Assembly: GCF_002303925.1 (NCBI RefSeq)
Contig: NZ_MRCS01000005.1
Location: forward strand, 62,001 to 126,000
Source: Pseudomonas sp. ACN8
GTDB lineage: Bacteria; Pseudomonadota; Gammaproteobacteria; Pseudomonadales; Pseudomonadaceae
Direction: 5' to 3'
DNA length: 64,000 bases
Shown: piece by piece, positions 1-14,444 of the stretch
Numbering within the stretch: the first letter of the stretch is position 1
How the letters are laid out: each line of letters begins with the position of its first letter
Translations under genes and position numbers: made by a program
Notes under the pieces: model-generated
What the model was told of the DNA's origin: nothing
Databases searched by the model: none
Seen by the model: only the letters and a program-made list of their open reading frames with translations

Positions 1-228
1 GCCGTTGTCCTGGATCGCGGGACGGATGGTCTTGAAGCTGTCGCCATCGTTGCGCTTGCCTGTAATCACGTAGCCATCAACCGCCACGCGCTCGACCTTG
101 CCATCCTTGACCTGCTGGATGAAGTCGGAATAGTTGAGGGTCTGCGGCTCGTTAGGGCTGGAGAAGTTGTTCATCACCGTCACCAGGACAGCCGCAATGA
201 TCAACCACAGGATCAGATTCTTTGCCAT
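1..228 (-). CDS. ftsH: ATP-dependent zinc metalloprotease FtsH, N-terminal part only
   Basis: Only the first 76 codons are in the window; the rest lies to the left. The reading begins MAKNLILWLIIAAVLV, a short cytoplasmic start followed by the first membrane segment (about residues 4-20), then the start of the periplasmic domain with LNYSDFIQQV and VAVDGYVITG, the usual FtsH N-terminal pattern. FtsH is a membrane-bound hexameric AAA protease that degrades misfolded membrane proteins and regulators such as sigma-32. It follows rlmE on the same strand, the conserved rlmE-ftsH heat-shock pair. The 199-bp gap to rlmE shows no sigma-32 site that I could recognise. Confidence 0.95.
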   Translation of the reverse strand, partial: MAKNLILWLIIAAVLVTVMNNFSSPNEPQTLNYSDFIQQVKDGKVERVAVDGYVITGKRNDGDSFKTIRPAIQDNG

Positions 229-427
229 ATCGTTCAATTAACTACCCTCTGAAGCAAGCTCCGCTACTGACGCGCGCTTCGCATGATATTCACCGGCCTA
301 ACTTACTACATTACCTACAACTTGGCAGGCGCCGTCTGTAACCCTTTGTGAAACACTTCCTACACAATATTCGCTAATTCTGACAAGGCGTAATACAAAA
401 AACCTATCACCCTGATCGAAAATTCAC

Positions 428-1060
428 TCAACCCTCACTGCGTCCGCGGAAACCGCGACCCAGCAGGTACTGTTCGCGAGAACGGTCGCGCGATGAGGTC
501 GGCTTGCGCATCTGCACCTTCTCGAACTGCTGGCGAACGCTCTTGTGGAACTCGTCGAAGCCTTCGCCCTGGAAGATCTTGATCAAAAAATCACCACCGG
601 GCTTGAGCACCCGAGTCGAAAGATCCAGTGCCAACTCGCACAGGAACATCGCTCGCGGCATGTCCACGGCCGGTAATCCACTCATATTGGGGGCCATGTC
701 GGAAATCACAAGGTCTACTTCCTTATTTCCGACGGCATCGAGGATCTGGGCCAGTACGGCATCCTCGGTAAAGTCGCCCTGAATGAAGGTGACGTCCGGG
801 ATGCTGTCCATTTCCAGAATGTCAGAAGCGATCAGTGTGCCCTGCCCACCAATCAGACGACTGGTCACCTGGGACCAACCACCCGGGGCCGCACCAAGGT
901 CGATTACGCTCATGCCCGGGCGGATCAGACGATCCTTTTCCTGGATCTCCAGCAGTTTGTAGCTGGCGCGGGAACGGTACCCGTCTTTTTGTGCCATTTT
1001 GACGAATGGGTCGTTGAAATGTTCTTTCAGCCAGTTAAGGCTTGTCTTGGAACGGGCCAC
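428..1060 (-). CDS. rlmE: 23S rRNA (uridine-2'-O)-methyltransferase RlmE (RrmJ/FtsJ)
   Basis: A 210-aa protein, the family's usual length (E. coli 209). It methylates U2552 of 23S rRNA in the assembled 50S subunit using S-adenosylmethionine. The SAM-binding motif DLGAAPGGW is at residues 54-62, and the catalytic K-D-K-E tetrad can be placed at K35, D121, K161 and E196. The start is a GTG at 1058-1060, preceded by a GAGGTGG-type ribosome site; no ATG fits the family N-terminus ([10 protein letters not shown]). It is co-oriented with ftsH downstream and divergent from yhbY, with 105 bp between them for both promoters. Confidence 0.96.
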   Translation of the reverse strand: MARSKTSLNWLKEHFNDPFVKMAQKDGYRSRASYKLLEIQEKDRLIRPGMSVIDLGAAPGGWSQVTSRLIGGQGTLIASDILEMDSIPDVTFIQGDFTEDAVLAQILDAVGNKEVDLVISDMAPNMSGLPAVDMPRAMFLCELALDLSTRVLKPGGDFLIKIFQGEGFDEFHKSVRQQFEKVQMRKPTSSRDRSREQYLLGRGFRGRSEG

Positions 1061-1165
1061 GGGCCACCTCGAAAATAAAACGGGTCGTGATTAACTGGGC
1101 GGTCCCGGACTCGCTCGGGTAAACTGGCCGCCGCTTTTTACAAGATCAGACGCAGGGGTCAGATT

Positions 1166-1474
1166 ATGCCGCTCACTCAAGAGCAGAAGAAACAGTACAA
1201 ATCCATTGGCCACCATCTGAAACCGGTTTTGATTGTGGCAGACAATGGTTTGACTGAAGGTGTGTTAGCCGAACTCGAACGCGCATTGGCGGATCACGAG
1301 CTGATCAAGATCAAGCTCAACATCCTCGATCGCGAATCGCGCCTGGCGTCCATTGCAGAGCTCTGCAAGGTCGGCAAAGCGGATCTGGTCCAGGTCATCG
1401 GCAAGATGGCACTGATCTACCGCAAGAACTTCAGCGTCAACAAGCAGCTGTCGAACGTCCATCGCTTCAAGTGA
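1166..1474 (+). CDS. yhbY: YhbY family ribosome-associated RNA-binding protein
   Basis: A 102-aa single CRM-domain protein (family about 97 aa). The core has the CRM features: an N-terminal helix (LTQEQKKQYKSIGHHL), a glycine-containing loop before LTEGVLAELERAL, and the C-terminal basic segment. YhbY binds the pre-50S ribosomal particle. It is transcribed away from rlmE, so two 50S-maturation genes share a divergent promoter region. The ATG at 1166 follows CGCAGGGGTCAGATT, where AGGGG is the likely ribosome site. Confidence 0.93.
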   Translation: MPLTQEQKKQYKSIGHHLKPVLIVADNGLTEGVLAELERALADHELIKIKLNILDRESRLASIAELCKVGKADLVQVIGKMALIYRKNFSVNKQLSNVHRFK

Positions 1475-1483
1475 TGGCAAGGG

Positions 1484-1888
1484 TCAAGGGTGTGCTTCGC
1501 GCACCCTGCCACTCCACCCCGGCATCGGCTGCAACACCAGCACCAGCCCGGAAAAGCCCAGGACAAGATAGCTGAACACCTGCCAACGATCGGCATCCGG
1601 CCAGCCGAAACGCACCGCGAAGTACATCGCGCACGCACACAGCGACATCAACAGCAGCTGCCCGCGAATATCCCGCCATAGACTGGCAAGGCCCTCGGCC
1701 TTAACCAGCACCAAAGCCTGAAAAATCACACACGCCGTAGCGAATCCCGTTACCAGCGTATTGAGCATGCCTGCGATTTCGTCGATCAGCAGCGGCGCCA
1801 GGCCAATTCGCCCCAGCACCGGCAGCAGACCGATTTGCAACAGCCACAGGCCGCCGACCCACAACATCTGGGTCAGTTGCCAAAGCAT
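1484..1888 (-). CDS. DUF4149-like four-helix inner-membrane protein
   Basis: A 134-aa hydrophobic protein with four predicted membrane segments (WVGGLWLLQIGLLPVL; an ATACVIFQALV stretch; LLMSLCACAMYFAV; YLVLGFSGLVLVLQ). It occupies the place of the uncharacterised protein found between yhbY and greA in Pseudomonas, resembling the DUF4149 family; no function is known. The open frame extends back to a TTG at 1939 inside greA, but I prefer the ATG at 1886-1888. That ATG directly abuts a strong hairpin (GCGCCCGC/GCGGGCGC with a TTCG loop) after the greA stop and has no clear ribosome site, so its translation may be coupled or restrained. Confidence 0.72.
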   Translation of the reverse strand: MLWQLTQMLWVGGLWLLQIGLLPVLGRIGLAPLLIDEIAGMLNTLVTGFATACVIFQALVLVKAEGLASLWRDIRGQLLLMSLCACAMYFAVRFGWPDADRWQVFSYLVLGFSGLVLVLQPMPGWSGRVREAHP

Positions 1889-1916
1889 GGCGCCCGCACG
1901 AAGCGGGCGCCAACCT

Positions 1917-2395
1917 TCAGATGTGACGAACTTCGACAATCTCGTACTCGATAACGCCGCCAGGCGTTTTCACGGCGACCACATCACCCTCTTCCTTGGC
2001 AATCAAGGCGCGGGCCAGTGGCGAACCCACCGAAATCTTGCCGAGTTTGAAGTCAGCCTCATCCTCACCCACGATGTGGTAAGTGACGCGCTCATCCGTC
2101 TCGACGTTGGCGATTTCAACGGTGGTGCCGAAAATCACTTTGCCGGTGTGCGGAATGGTCGTGACATCAATGATGACCTGATTCTGAATTCGGCCTTCGA
2201 TATCACGGATCCGCGCCTCGACCATACCCTGCTGCTCACGGGCAGCGTGGTATTCGGCGTTTTCCTTCAAGTCACCCAACTCGCGGGCCGTACCGATGTC
2301 CTGGCTGAGCTTCGGACGAACGACCTTGGTCAGGTGAGTGTGTTCTTCTTCCAGGGCGCGAGCGCCCTGAACGGTCATTGGGTACTTCGTTATGC

Positions 2396-2399
<4 letters not shown>
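1917..2399 (-). CDS. greA: Transcription elongation factor GreA
   Basis: A 160-aa protein (family 158). GreA rescues backtracked RNA polymerase by stimulating transcript cleavage. The N-terminal coiled coil carries the acidic tip region ([15 protein letters not shown]), followed by the FKBP-like C-terminal domain ([18 protein letters not shown], typical GreA signature). The ATG at 2397-2399 overlaps the carB stop as ATGA, so greA is translationally coupled to carB in a carA-carB-greA operon, the Pseudomonas arrangement. An internal ATG at codon 8 could also serve as start. Confidence 0.96.
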
Positions 2400-5617
<3,218 letters not shown>

Positions 5618-5734
5618 GGGTTTGTCACTCAAATCCGCAGGTCAGTCGGCAAGCCGTCTTGTTCAATCTCTGAAGCCTTGAGGGGGCCGCCGGTACGGGG
5701 CCACCCTCAAGCTTTGCTACATCAGGGCGAGCGA

Positions 5735-6871
5735 TCAGCGTCGCTTGGCCATCTCGGTGATGAAGCGATCGAACAATGGCGCTACGTCGTTCGGGCCAGG
5801 GCTGGCTTCCGGGTGACCCTGGAAGCTGAAGGCGCTCTTGTCGGTACGCTCGATACCTTGCAGGGTGCCGTCGAACAGCGATTTGTGGATCGCGCGAACG
5901 TTGGCCGGCAGGGTCGCTTCGTCTACGGCAAAACCGTGGTTCTGGCTGGTGATCATCACCACGCCGCTGTCCAGATCCTGGACGGGGTGGTTGGCACCGT
6001 GGTGGCCGTGACCCATTTTCAGGGTCTTGGCGCCGGAGGCCAGGGCCAGCAGCTGGTGACCGAGGCAGATACCGAAGACCGGGATCTCGGTTTCCAGCAC
6101 GTCCTTGATCGCCTGGATCGCGTAGTCGCAAGGCTCCGGATCACCAGGGCCGTTGGACAGGAACACGCCGTCCGGCTTCAGCGCCAACACGTCGGCGGCA
6201 GGGGTTTGCGCGGGCACGACGGTCACGCGGCAACCGCGCTCGACCAGCATGCGCAGGATGTTCACCTTGACGCCGTAGTCGTAGGCAACCACGTGGTACG
6301 GCAGCTCAGAGGCTTCGATGGTCGCGTGGCCGTCGGTTTTCAGATCCCAGACAGTCGAGCGCCACTCGTAGCTTTCCTTGGTGCTGACGACTTTCGCCAG
6401 GTCCATGCCTTTCAGACCAGGGAAACCCTGGGCGGCGGCGATGGCGGCAGCTTCGGAAATGTTGTCACCGGCCATGATGCAGCCGTTCTGCGCGCCTTTT
6501 TCACGCAGGATGCGCGTCAGGCGGCGGGTGTCGATACCGGCGATGGCCACAACATTGTTGGCCTTCAGGTAGTCGGACAGGGACATCGTGTTACGCCAGT
6601 TGCTCGCCACCAGCGGCAGGTCACGGATGACCAGGCCGGCAGACCAGACGCGGTTGGACTCGGCGTCTTCCGGCGTGGTGCCGGTGTTGCCGATGTGCGG
6701 GTAAGTCAGGGTAACGATTTGTTGGGCGTAGGAAGGATCGGTAAGGATTTCCTGATAGCCGGTCATTGCGGTGTTGAACACCACCTCACCAACGGTTTGA
6801 CCGTCGGCTCCAATGGCTTCGCCGCGAAAAATGCTGCCATCAGCAAGGGCGAGTATGGCTGGCTTAGTCAA
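5735..6871 (-). CDS. carA: Carbamoyl-phosphate synthase small (glutaminase) subunit CarA
   Basis: A 378-aa class I glutamine amidotransferase that hydrolyses glutamine and passes ammonia to CarB. The nucleophile is C269 in [15 protein letters not shown], with the His/Glu of the triad in [13 protein letters not shown] near the C-terminus. The start is TTG at 6869-6871 with a strong GGGAGG site 5 bases upstream; no ATG fits the conserved [12 protein letters not shown] start. An intrinsic terminator hairpin lies only about 45 bp upstream, so the promoter must be either very close to the gene or upstream of that hairpin as a leader. Confidence 0.97.
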   Translation of the reverse strand: MTKPAILALADGSIFRGEAIGADGQTVGEVVFNTAMTGYQEILTDPSYAQQIVTLTYPHIGNTGTTPEDAESNRVWSAGLVIRDLPLVASNWRNTMSLSDYLKANNVVAIAGIDTRRLTRILREKGAQNGCIMAGDNISEAAAIAAAQGFPGLKGMDLAKVVSTKESYEWRSTVWDLKTDGHATIEASELPYHVVAYDYGVKVNILRMLVERGCRVTVVPAQTPAADVLALKPDGVFLSNGPGDPEPCDYAIQAIKDVLETEIPVFGICLGHQLLALASGAKTLKMGHGHHGANHPVQDLDSGVVMITSQNHGFAVDEATLPANVRAIHKSLFDGTLQGIERTDKSAFSFQGHPEASPGPNDVAPLFDRFITEMAKRR

Positions 6872-6916
6872 GAAGACCTCCCGTAAATAAAGCCTGAAAG
6901 GGCGATCGCAGGTTGT

Positions 6917-6954
6917 AAAAAAGCGGAGTGACGTATGGACACGTCACCCCGCTT
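6917..6954 (-). terminator. Intrinsic terminator or attenuator in the dapB-carA gap
   Basis: On the minus strand AAGCGGGGTGACGT pairs with ACGTCACTCCGCTT around a six-base loop, followed by TTTTTT. This is a canonical Rho-independent terminator. It could end dapB read-through or act as an attenuator ahead of carA, whose start is 45 bp downstream. Confidence 0.8.
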
Positions 6955-7082
6955 GTTCACTGAATTATTCTGCGCGCTTTTAGTGGACACACTAAAGCTG
7001 TAGCTTACAGAAAAAGGCTTTTTTGGTCTACCGCCAATGAGCCTTAAAGGCTGGAGAATGCGACAGGACGTCGCCTGGCGGA

Positions 7083-7116
7083 ACAAAACCGGGCTCAAAC
7101 GCGGTGCGCGAGCCCG
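7083..7116 (-). terminator. Terminator after dapB
   Basis: On the minus strand CGGGCTC and GAGCCCG form a 7-bp stem with a 13-base loop, followed by GTTTTGTT. It lies 15 bp past the dapB stop. It is weaker than the hairpin at 6917-6954; the two in series suggest dapB and carA are separate transcription units. Confidence 0.6.
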
Positions 7117-7130
7117 ATTTCGGGTGCATC

Positions 7131-9069
<1,939 letters not shown>

Positions 9070-9363
9070 AAGTCTTCGCACTCTTGAGGACGTCCGACAA
9101 AACCCTCCTGAGTTTGCCGAACTCGTTGAGCCCCAATACAGGCCCGGACCCAACTCACGTCAATTCAACGATCCTGGTCTTTATTTCGATGGCACTTTCA
9201 GCTCGGAAAGCAGGAGCATTCCCGACCATGCCGACAACACGCGAACCGTGTCGCATGCTGTAAAAATTCGCGTATTCCAGATACGCCAACGCGGGAGCAA
9301 GCTCCCGCGCGGCGACATCCTACCAGTCACCGCCTGAAGGCAGTCAACCGGCCGACCAACAAC
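9070..9363. other. dnaK-dnaJ intergenic region with REP-like palindrome
   Basis: A 294-bp gap without a gene. It contains the palindrome GCGGGAGCAAGCTCCCGC (9291-9308; extendable by one base on each side), a core shared with the REP element at 17813. I see no clear sigma-32 site directly ahead of dnaJ, so dnaJ is probably expressed by read-through from dnaK, with the hairpin tempering it. Confidence 0.6.
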
Positions 9364-11280
9364 TTACTTGTGGTCTTTGACTTCTTCGAACTCGGCATCG
9401 ACAACGTCGTCAGCCTTCTCAGCCGATTCGCCCTGCGGTGCAGCGCCTTCAGCAGGCTGAGCCTGTTCGGCGTACATCTTCTGCGCCACTGGAGCGGAGA
9501 CTTTCGACAGCTCTTCAACCTTGGCGTCGATAGCAGCCTTGTCGTCGCCTTTGACAGCGGCTTCCAGGGCAACTACGGCTGCTTCGATTGCCGTCTTCTC
9601 TTCGGCAGTCACTTTATCGCCAGCATCGGTAACCATTTTGCGCGTCGAGTGAACCAGTGCGTCGCCCTGGTTACGGGCAGCGGCCAGCTCTTCGAACTTG
9701 CGGTCTTCCTCGGCGTTCGCCTCGGCATCACGCACCATGCGCTCGATTTCTTCGTCGGACAGACCGGAGTTGGCCTTGATCACGATCGACTGAGTCTTGC
9801 CGGTAGCCTTGTCCTTCGCACCGACGTGCAGGATGCCGTTGGCGTCGATGTCGAAGGTCACTTCGATCTGCGGCACACCACGTGGAGCTGGTGGAATGTC
9901 GGCCAGGTCGAACTTGCCCAGGGACTTGTTCTGTGCGGCTTGCTTGCGCTCGCCTTGCAGCACGTGAATGGTCACGGCGCCCTGGTTGTCGTCGGCAGTC
10001 GAGAACACTTGCGATTTCTTGGTAGGAATCGTGGTGTTTTTCTCGATCAGCGCGGTCATCACGCCACCCATGGTTTCGATACCCAGGGTCAGCGGGCTGA
10101 CGTCGAGCAGCAGAACGTCCTTCACGTCACCGGCCAGTACCGCACCCTGGATGGCAGCACCCATGGCAACCGCTTCGTCCGGGTTGACGTCTTTACGAGC
10201 TTCTTTACCGAAGAACTCGGTCACCAGCTTCTGAACCAGTGGCATACGGGTCTGACCGCCTACCAGGATCACATCGTTGATCGCGCCAACGTCGATACCG
10301 GCATCTTTCATTGCGATGCGGCAAGGTTCGATGGTGCGCTGAACCAGGTCTTCCACCAGCGCTTCGAGCTTGGCGCGGGAGATCTTCACGTTCAAGTGCT
10401 TGGGACCGGTGGCGTCTGCAGTGATGTACGGCAGGTTCACGTCGGTCGACTGGCTCGAGGACAGTTCGATCTTGGCTTTTTCAGCGGCTTCTTTCAGGCG
10501 CTGCATGGCCAGCGGGTCGCCCTTGAGGTTCATGCCGCTTTCTTTCTTGAATTCGTCGACGAGGTAGTCGATCAGACGAATGTCAAAGTCTTCACCGCCC
10601 AGGAACGTGTCACCGTTGGTGGCCAGCACTTCGAACTGGTGCTCGCCATCGACTTCAGCGATCTCGATCACGGAAACGTCGAAAGTACCACCGCCCAGGT
10701 CGTAAACGATCACGGTGTGATCGCCCTTGGCCTTGTCCATACCGTAAGCCAGAGCAGCTGCGGTTGGTTCGTTGATGATACGTTTTACGTCCAGGCCAGC
10801 GATGCGGCCGGCGTCTTTGGTGGCCTGACGCTGGCTGTCGTTGAAGTAGGCCGGAACGGTGATCACCGCTTCAGTCACGGTCTCGCCGAGGTAGTCTTCG
10901 GCGGTCTTCTTCATTTTCTTCAGGATTTCAGCCGAGATTTGTGGCGGTGCCATTTTCTGGCCGTTCACTTCAACCCAGGCGTCGCTGTTGTCAGCCTTGA
11001 CGATCTTGTAAGGGACCATCTGAATGTCTTTCTGTACGACTTCTTCGTCGAAACGACGACCGATCAGACGCTTCACCGCGTACAGGGTGTTATGCGGATT
11101 GGTCACGGCCTGACGCTTGGCCGACTGGCCAACCAGGATTTCGCCATCGTTGGCGTAAGCGATGATCGACGGCGTAGTACGCGCGCCTTCAGCGTTTTCA
11201 ATAACTTTTGCCTTGCCGTTTTCCAGCACGGAGACGCAGGAGTTGGTAGTCCCCAGGTCGATACCGATAATTTTGCCCAT
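9364..11280 (-). CDS. dnaK: Chaperone protein DnaK (Hsp70)
   Basis: A 638-aa Hsp70, the usual length. The N-terminal ATPase domain begins [18 protein letters not shown], with the other Hsp70 signatures [17 protein letters not shown] and [14 protein letters not shown]. The C-terminal substrate domain and lid end in the acidic EEVKDHK-type tail. The ATG at 11278-11280 is chosen over an in-frame GTG two codons upstream; GGGAGAG lies at ribosome-site distance. It sits between grpE and dnaJ and has its own sigma-32-type promoter overlapping the end of grpE. Confidence 0.98.
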   Translation of the reverse strand: MGKIIGIDLGTTNSCVSVLENGKAKVIENAEGARTTPSIIAYANDGEILVGQSAKRQAVTNPHNTLYAVKRLIGRRFDEEVVQKDIQMVPYKIVKADNSDAWVEVNGQKMAPPQISAEILKKMKKTAEDYLGETVTEAVITVPAYFNDSQRQATKDAGRIAGLDVKRIINEPTAAALAYGMDKAKGDHTVIVYDLGGGTFDVSVIEIAEVDGEHQFEVLATNGDTFLGGEDFDIRLIDYLVDEFKKESGMNLKGDPLAMQRLKEAAEKAKIELSSSQSTDVNLPYITADATGPKHLNVKISRAKLEALVEDLVQRTIEPCRIAMKDAGIDVGAINDVILVGGQTRMPLVQKLVTEFFGKEARKDVNPDEAVAMGAAIQGAVLAGDVKDVLLLDVSPLTLGIETMGGVMTALIEKNTTIPTKKSQVFSTADDNQGAVTIHVLQGERKQAAQNKSLGKFDLADIPPAPRGVPQIEVTFDIDANGILHVGAKDKATGKTQSIVIKANSGLSDEEIERMVRDAEANAEEDRKFEELAAARNQGDALVHSTRKMVTDAGDKVTAEEKTAIEAAVVALEAAVKGDDKAAIDAKVEELSKVSAPVAQKMYAEQAQPAEGAAPQGESAEKADDVVDAEFEEVKDHK

Positions 11281-11357
11281 GTTCACTCTCCCGAAACTTT
11301 GGATTTGGTTGCCGCAGCAGTGGTGGCTAACTGCGGTAGCACTTAAACGCTTGACTT

Positions 11358-11387
11358 ATAAATGGGGGCCTTGCGGCGGATTTCAAG
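11358..11387 (-). promoter_or_regulatory. Sigma-32 promoter of dnaK, overlapping the grpE stop
   Basis: On the minus strand CTTGAA (11387-11382), a 14-base spacer and CCCCATTTAT (11367-11358) match the heat-shock consensus (CTTGAA, 13-15 bases, CCCCATNT). The -35 contains the grpE TGA stop. It lies about 80 bp ahead of the dnaK start. Confidence 0.8.
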
Positions 11388-11949
11388 CCTGCTCGTCAAT
11401 CGAAGGCGAAACCGGCGCAGGCGCCTTGCTGACCACGACCATCGCCGGGCGCAGCAGGCGGCCATTGAGCTGATAGCCCTTCTGGAACACCTTCAGAACG
11501 CTGTTCGGCTCGACATCGGCGCTTTCCTGCATGGCCATCGCCTGATGGAGAACGGCGTTGAACGGTTCGCCATGGGGATCGATCGCTTCAAGCTGATAAC
11601 GCTTGAGGGTGTCCTGGAACATTTTCAGGGTCAGCTCGATGCCTTCGCGCATCGGACGGATGCTTTCGTCGTCCGGGCTGGACAATTCCAGGCCGCGCTC
11701 CAGGCTGTCGACGATCGGCAGCAAGTCGCCGGCGAATTTTTCCAGCGCGAACTTGTGAGCCTTCTCCACATCCTGCTCGGCGCGACGGCGGACGTTCTGC
11801 AGATCGGCGGCTACACGCAAAGCCTGATCCTGAGCGCCTGCCAGTTGCTCTTCGAGCACTTGTACACGAGCCGCCAGGTCATCACCCGAAGCCTCGGGCG
11901 CCTGGTTGGCGTCTGGGTTTTGCGTATCCACTGTCTGTTCGTCAGCCAT
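11383..11949 (-). CDS. grpE: Nucleotide exchange factor GrpE
   Basis: A 188-aa co-chaperone that releases ADP from DnaK. It has an acidic disordered N-terminus, a long coiled coil (roughly residues 28-80, [18 protein letters not shown]), and a C-terminal beta domain with the family signature (the [20 protein letters not shown] region). AAGGAG lies 6 bases before the ATG at 11947-11949. It is the first gene of the heat-shock cluster grpE-dnaK-dnaJ and is divergent from recN. Confidence 0.96.
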   Translation of the reverse strand: MADEQTVDTQNPDANQAPEASGDDLAARVQVLEEQLAGAQDQALRVAADLQNVRRRAEQDVEKAHKFALEKFAGDLLPIVDSLERGLELSSPDDESIRPMREGIELTLKMFQDTLKRYQLEAIDPHGEPFNAVLHQAMAMQESADVEPNSVLKVFQKGYQLNGRLLRPAMVVVSKAPAPVSPSIDEQA

Positions 11950-12002
11950 AGATTTCTCCTTTCAATTTCGTCCGCGAGCTCAACTCGCGCTTCTGCCCAG
12001 CT

Positions 12003-12030
12003 ATATGGGGCCGCAAAATCCGGCTTCAAG
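12003..12030 (-). promoter_or_regulatory. Sigma-32 heat-shock promoter of grpE
   Basis: On the minus strand CTTGAA (12030-12025), a 14-base spacer and CCCCATAT (12010-12003) match both sigma-32 boxes exactly. It lies 53 bp upstream of the grpE start. Confidence 0.88.
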
Positions 12031-12149
12031 GGGGCTCAACGATTAACCCTACAAAAAACAACTGCTTTGTCATTGCCGGTCGCGATAAGACTTTCGTCGG
12101 ACCGAGCGAATCGAGCTAACGAGGGGCATTGTCAGCCAGAAACAAAACA

Positions 12150-12165
12150 CTGTATAAATAACCAG
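12150..12165 (+). promoter_or_regulatory. LexA (SOS) box of recN
   Basis: CTGTATAAATAACCAG fits the LexA consensus CTG-N10-CAG with an AT-rich centre. It lies 24 bp before the recN start. LexA control of recN is well established in proteobacteria. Confidence 0.8.
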
Positions 12166-12189
12166 ACCTAACACCTGGGAGCGGCCCAT

Positions 12190-13863
12190 ATGCTGGTGCA
12201 CCTGTCCGTACACAACTACGCCATCGTTGAACATCTCGATCTCGAACTCGATCGCGGGATGAGCGTGATCACCGGGGAAACCGGCGCGGGCAAGTCGATC
12301 ATGCTCGACGCGCTGGGCCTGACCCTGGGCGATCGCGCCGACAGCGGCGTGGTCCGCCCCGGCGCCGACAAGGCCGACATCCTGGCCACCTTCGATCTGG
12401 TCGACATTCCGGAAGCCAGCGCCTGGCTGGCCGAGCGCGACCTCGAAAACGACGGTCCGTGCATCCTGCGCCGGGTCATCACATCCGAAGGGCGCTCGCG
12501 CGGCTACATCAACGGCACGCCCTGCCCGCTGGGCGACCTCAAGGCGCTGGGCGAGCTGCTGATCGACATTCACAGCCAGCACGAACACCAGTCCCTGCTC
12601 AAGACCGATACCCACCGTCGCCTGCTCGATGAATATGCCGGCGCGACCGATCTGGCCCGTCAGGTTCAACTCGCCGCCCAGCGCTGGCGCCAGACCCGCC
12701 AGGAGCTGGAGCGACTCTCCAACTCCGGCGACGAGCAACGCGCCCGACATCAGTTGCTCAGCTATCAACTCGAAGAACTGGAAAACCTTGGCCTTGGCGA
12801 CAACGAACTGGAGCAGCTGGAGCAGGAACACAAGAACCTGACCAACGCCGAGACCTTGCTCGGCATCTGCCGGCAAGTCGTCGAGCAATGCAGTGAAAGT
12901 GATTCCGGGAATGTGTTGAATGCGCTAACAGCCAGCCTCAACCGCCTTTCCAGCGTGAACAATTCAGTCGGCGCTCTGGGCGAAGCCAGCAGCCTGCTGA
13001 CCAGCGCACAGATCCAGGTCGAAGAAGCTGTTGGCGAACTCAATCGCTTTCTCGACAATTTCGATGCAGACCCCGCCCGCCTGCAATATCTGGAAGAACG
13101 CCTCGACGCGATCTACACCCTGGCGCGCAAACACCGCATCCAGCCGACCGAAGTCGCCGAGATGCAGCAGAAACTGCTGGATGAAATCGAAACCCTCAAT
13201 GCCAACGACGAATCCATCGAGCGACTGAGCGACGAGCTGTCTTCATACGCTCGCCATTACCAGGAAAGGGCTCGCGAGCTGAGCGATCTGCGCCATCAAG
13301 CCTCGAGTAGCCTGGCCAGCGCCGTGGAGCAGGAAATCCAGCGCCTGGGCATGCCTGGCGGGCGTTTCACCATCGAGTTGCGCCCAAACAGCAGCGACGA
13401 ACTGCTGCCTAACGGGCTTGAACAGGTTGAACTGCTGGTCAGCGCCAACCCGGGCCAACCGTTGAAAGCCTTGGCAAAAGTCGCATCCGGAGGCGAGCTG
13501 TCGCGGATCAGCCTGGCGATCCAGGTGATCACCGCACAGACCTCCCGTGTACCGACCCTGGTGTTCGACGAAGTCGACGTCGGCATTGGCGGCCCGACCG
13601 CGGAAATCGTCGGCCAGCTGCTGCGCAGGCTCGGCGAGCGCGGGCAGGTACTGACTGTGACCCACTTACCGCAAGTGGCGGCGCAAGGTCATCAGCATCT
13701 ATTTGTGCACAAAGTGCGCGGCGAAGACGCCACCCGCACGGCCGTATCCAAATTGAGCAAAAACGATCGCGTCGAAGAAGTCGCACGAATGCTGGGCGGC
13801 ATCGATCTCACCAAGGAGTCCCTGGCGCATGCCAAAAAAATGGTGGTCGCCGCAAAAGCCTGA
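12190..13863 (+). CDS. recN: DNA repair protein RecN
   Basis: A 557-aa SMC-like ATPase of double-strand-break repair. Walker A is GETGAGKSIMLDAL (about residues 30-43). A long coiled-coil arm fills the middle. The ABC signature (KVASGGELSRISLAIQ) and Walker B (TLVFDEVDVGIGGPTA) are near the C-terminus. ATG at 12190 follows GGGAGCGGCCCAT. The SOS box immediately upstream indicates induction on DNA damage. A strong hairpin follows the stop. Confidence 0.97.
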   Translation: MLVHLSVHNYAIVEHLDLELDRGMSVITGETGAGKSIMLDALGLTLGDRADSGVVRPGADKADILATFDLVDIPEASAWLAERDLENDGPCILRRVITSEGRSRGYINGTPCPLGDLKALGELLIDIHSQHEHQSLLKTDTHRRLLDEYAGATDLARQVQLAAQRWRQTRQELERLSNSGDEQRARHQLLSYQLEELENLGLGDNELEQLEQEHKNLTNAETLLGICRQVVEQCSESDSGNVLNALTASLNRLSSVNNSVGALGEASSLLTSAQIQVEEAVGELNRFLDNFDADPARLQYLEERLDAIYTLARKHRIQPTEVAEMQQKLLDEIETLNANDESIERLSDELSSYARHYQERARELSDLRHQASSSLASAVEQEIQRLGMPGGRFTIELRPNSSDELLPNGLEQVELLVSANPGQPLKALAKVASGGELSRISLAIQVITAQTSRVPTLVFDEVDVGIGGPTAEIVGQLLRRLGERGQVLTVTHLPQVAAQGHQHLFVHKVRGEDATRTAVSKLSKNDRVEEVARMLGGIDLTKESLAHAKKMVVAAKA

Positions 13864-13882
13864 ATAAATAAAGGCAGAAAGC

Positions 13883-13910
13883 ACGAAGGCGACCCTGGGG
13901 TCGCCTTCGT
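13883..13910. terminator. Hairpin between convergent recN and fur
   Basis: ACGAAGGCGACC pairs with GGTCGCCTTCGT around a four-base loop (12-bp perfect stem). T-rich sequence follows on both sides only loosely, so it probably serves both convergent genes. Confidence 0.65.
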
Positions 13911-13942
13911 TCGTTTCGCGAACTGATGTTCGCGCGACATGC

Positions 13943-14347
13943 TTACTTTTTCTTGCGCACGTACAGCACCAGATTGTGATCAACCATCTCGAAGCCATAC
14001 TTGTCGACGATTGCTTTCTGAAGCCGCTCGATTTCTTCGTCGAAGAATTCGATCACTTCGCTGGTTTCGACGTTGACCATATGGTCGTGATGCTTGCCGT
14101 CGTCCAGCTCGAAGACCGCATGGCCTCCGTCGAAGTTGTGCCGCACCACAAGGCCAGCTGCCTCGAACTGGGTCAGAACACGGTAAACCGTGGCCAGACC
14201 GACGTCCTCACCAGCCTCCATAAGGGCCTTGTAGACATCCTCGGCACTCATGTGGCGTTGCTCGGCGGAATCGAGCATTTGCAAAATTTTGACCCGTGGC
14301 AGGGTCACTTTGAGGCCGGCTTTGCGTAGTTCGCTATTTTCAACCAT
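13943..14347 (-). CDS. fur: Ferric uptake regulator Fur
   Basis: A 134-aa iron-sensing repressor. The N-terminal winged helix (GLKVTLPRVKILQML...DVGLATVYRVLTQFEAAG) binds Fur boxes, and the metal site HHDHMVN is followed by dimerisation sequence. The protein contains no cysteine: where E. coli Fur has a CxxC zinc motif after HHDH, this one reads VNVETSEVIEF, as in other Pseudomonas Fur proteins. It is divergent from bamE with a 97-bp shared promoter region. Confidence 0.97.
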   Translation of the reverse strand: MVENSELRKAGLKVTLPRVKILQMLDSAEQRHMSAEDVYKALMEAGEDVGLATVYRVLTQFEAAGLVVRHNFDGGHAVFELDDGKHHDHMVNVETSEVIEFFDEEIERLQKAIVDKYGFEMVDHNLVLYVRKKK

Positions 14348-14444
14348 GGTCAGCTTTCTCGCGATGCTGCTTCGCAGCTTCTCTTAATGCGGGTATGATC
14401 GGCGTTTACGTTGTCCCAGCCAAGATAGTGGAAGTCGCCCACCG

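Noticed and set aside
9370..11346. 658-codon plus-strand frame opposite dnaK
   Set aside because: Antisense shadow of dnaK with low-complexity translation.
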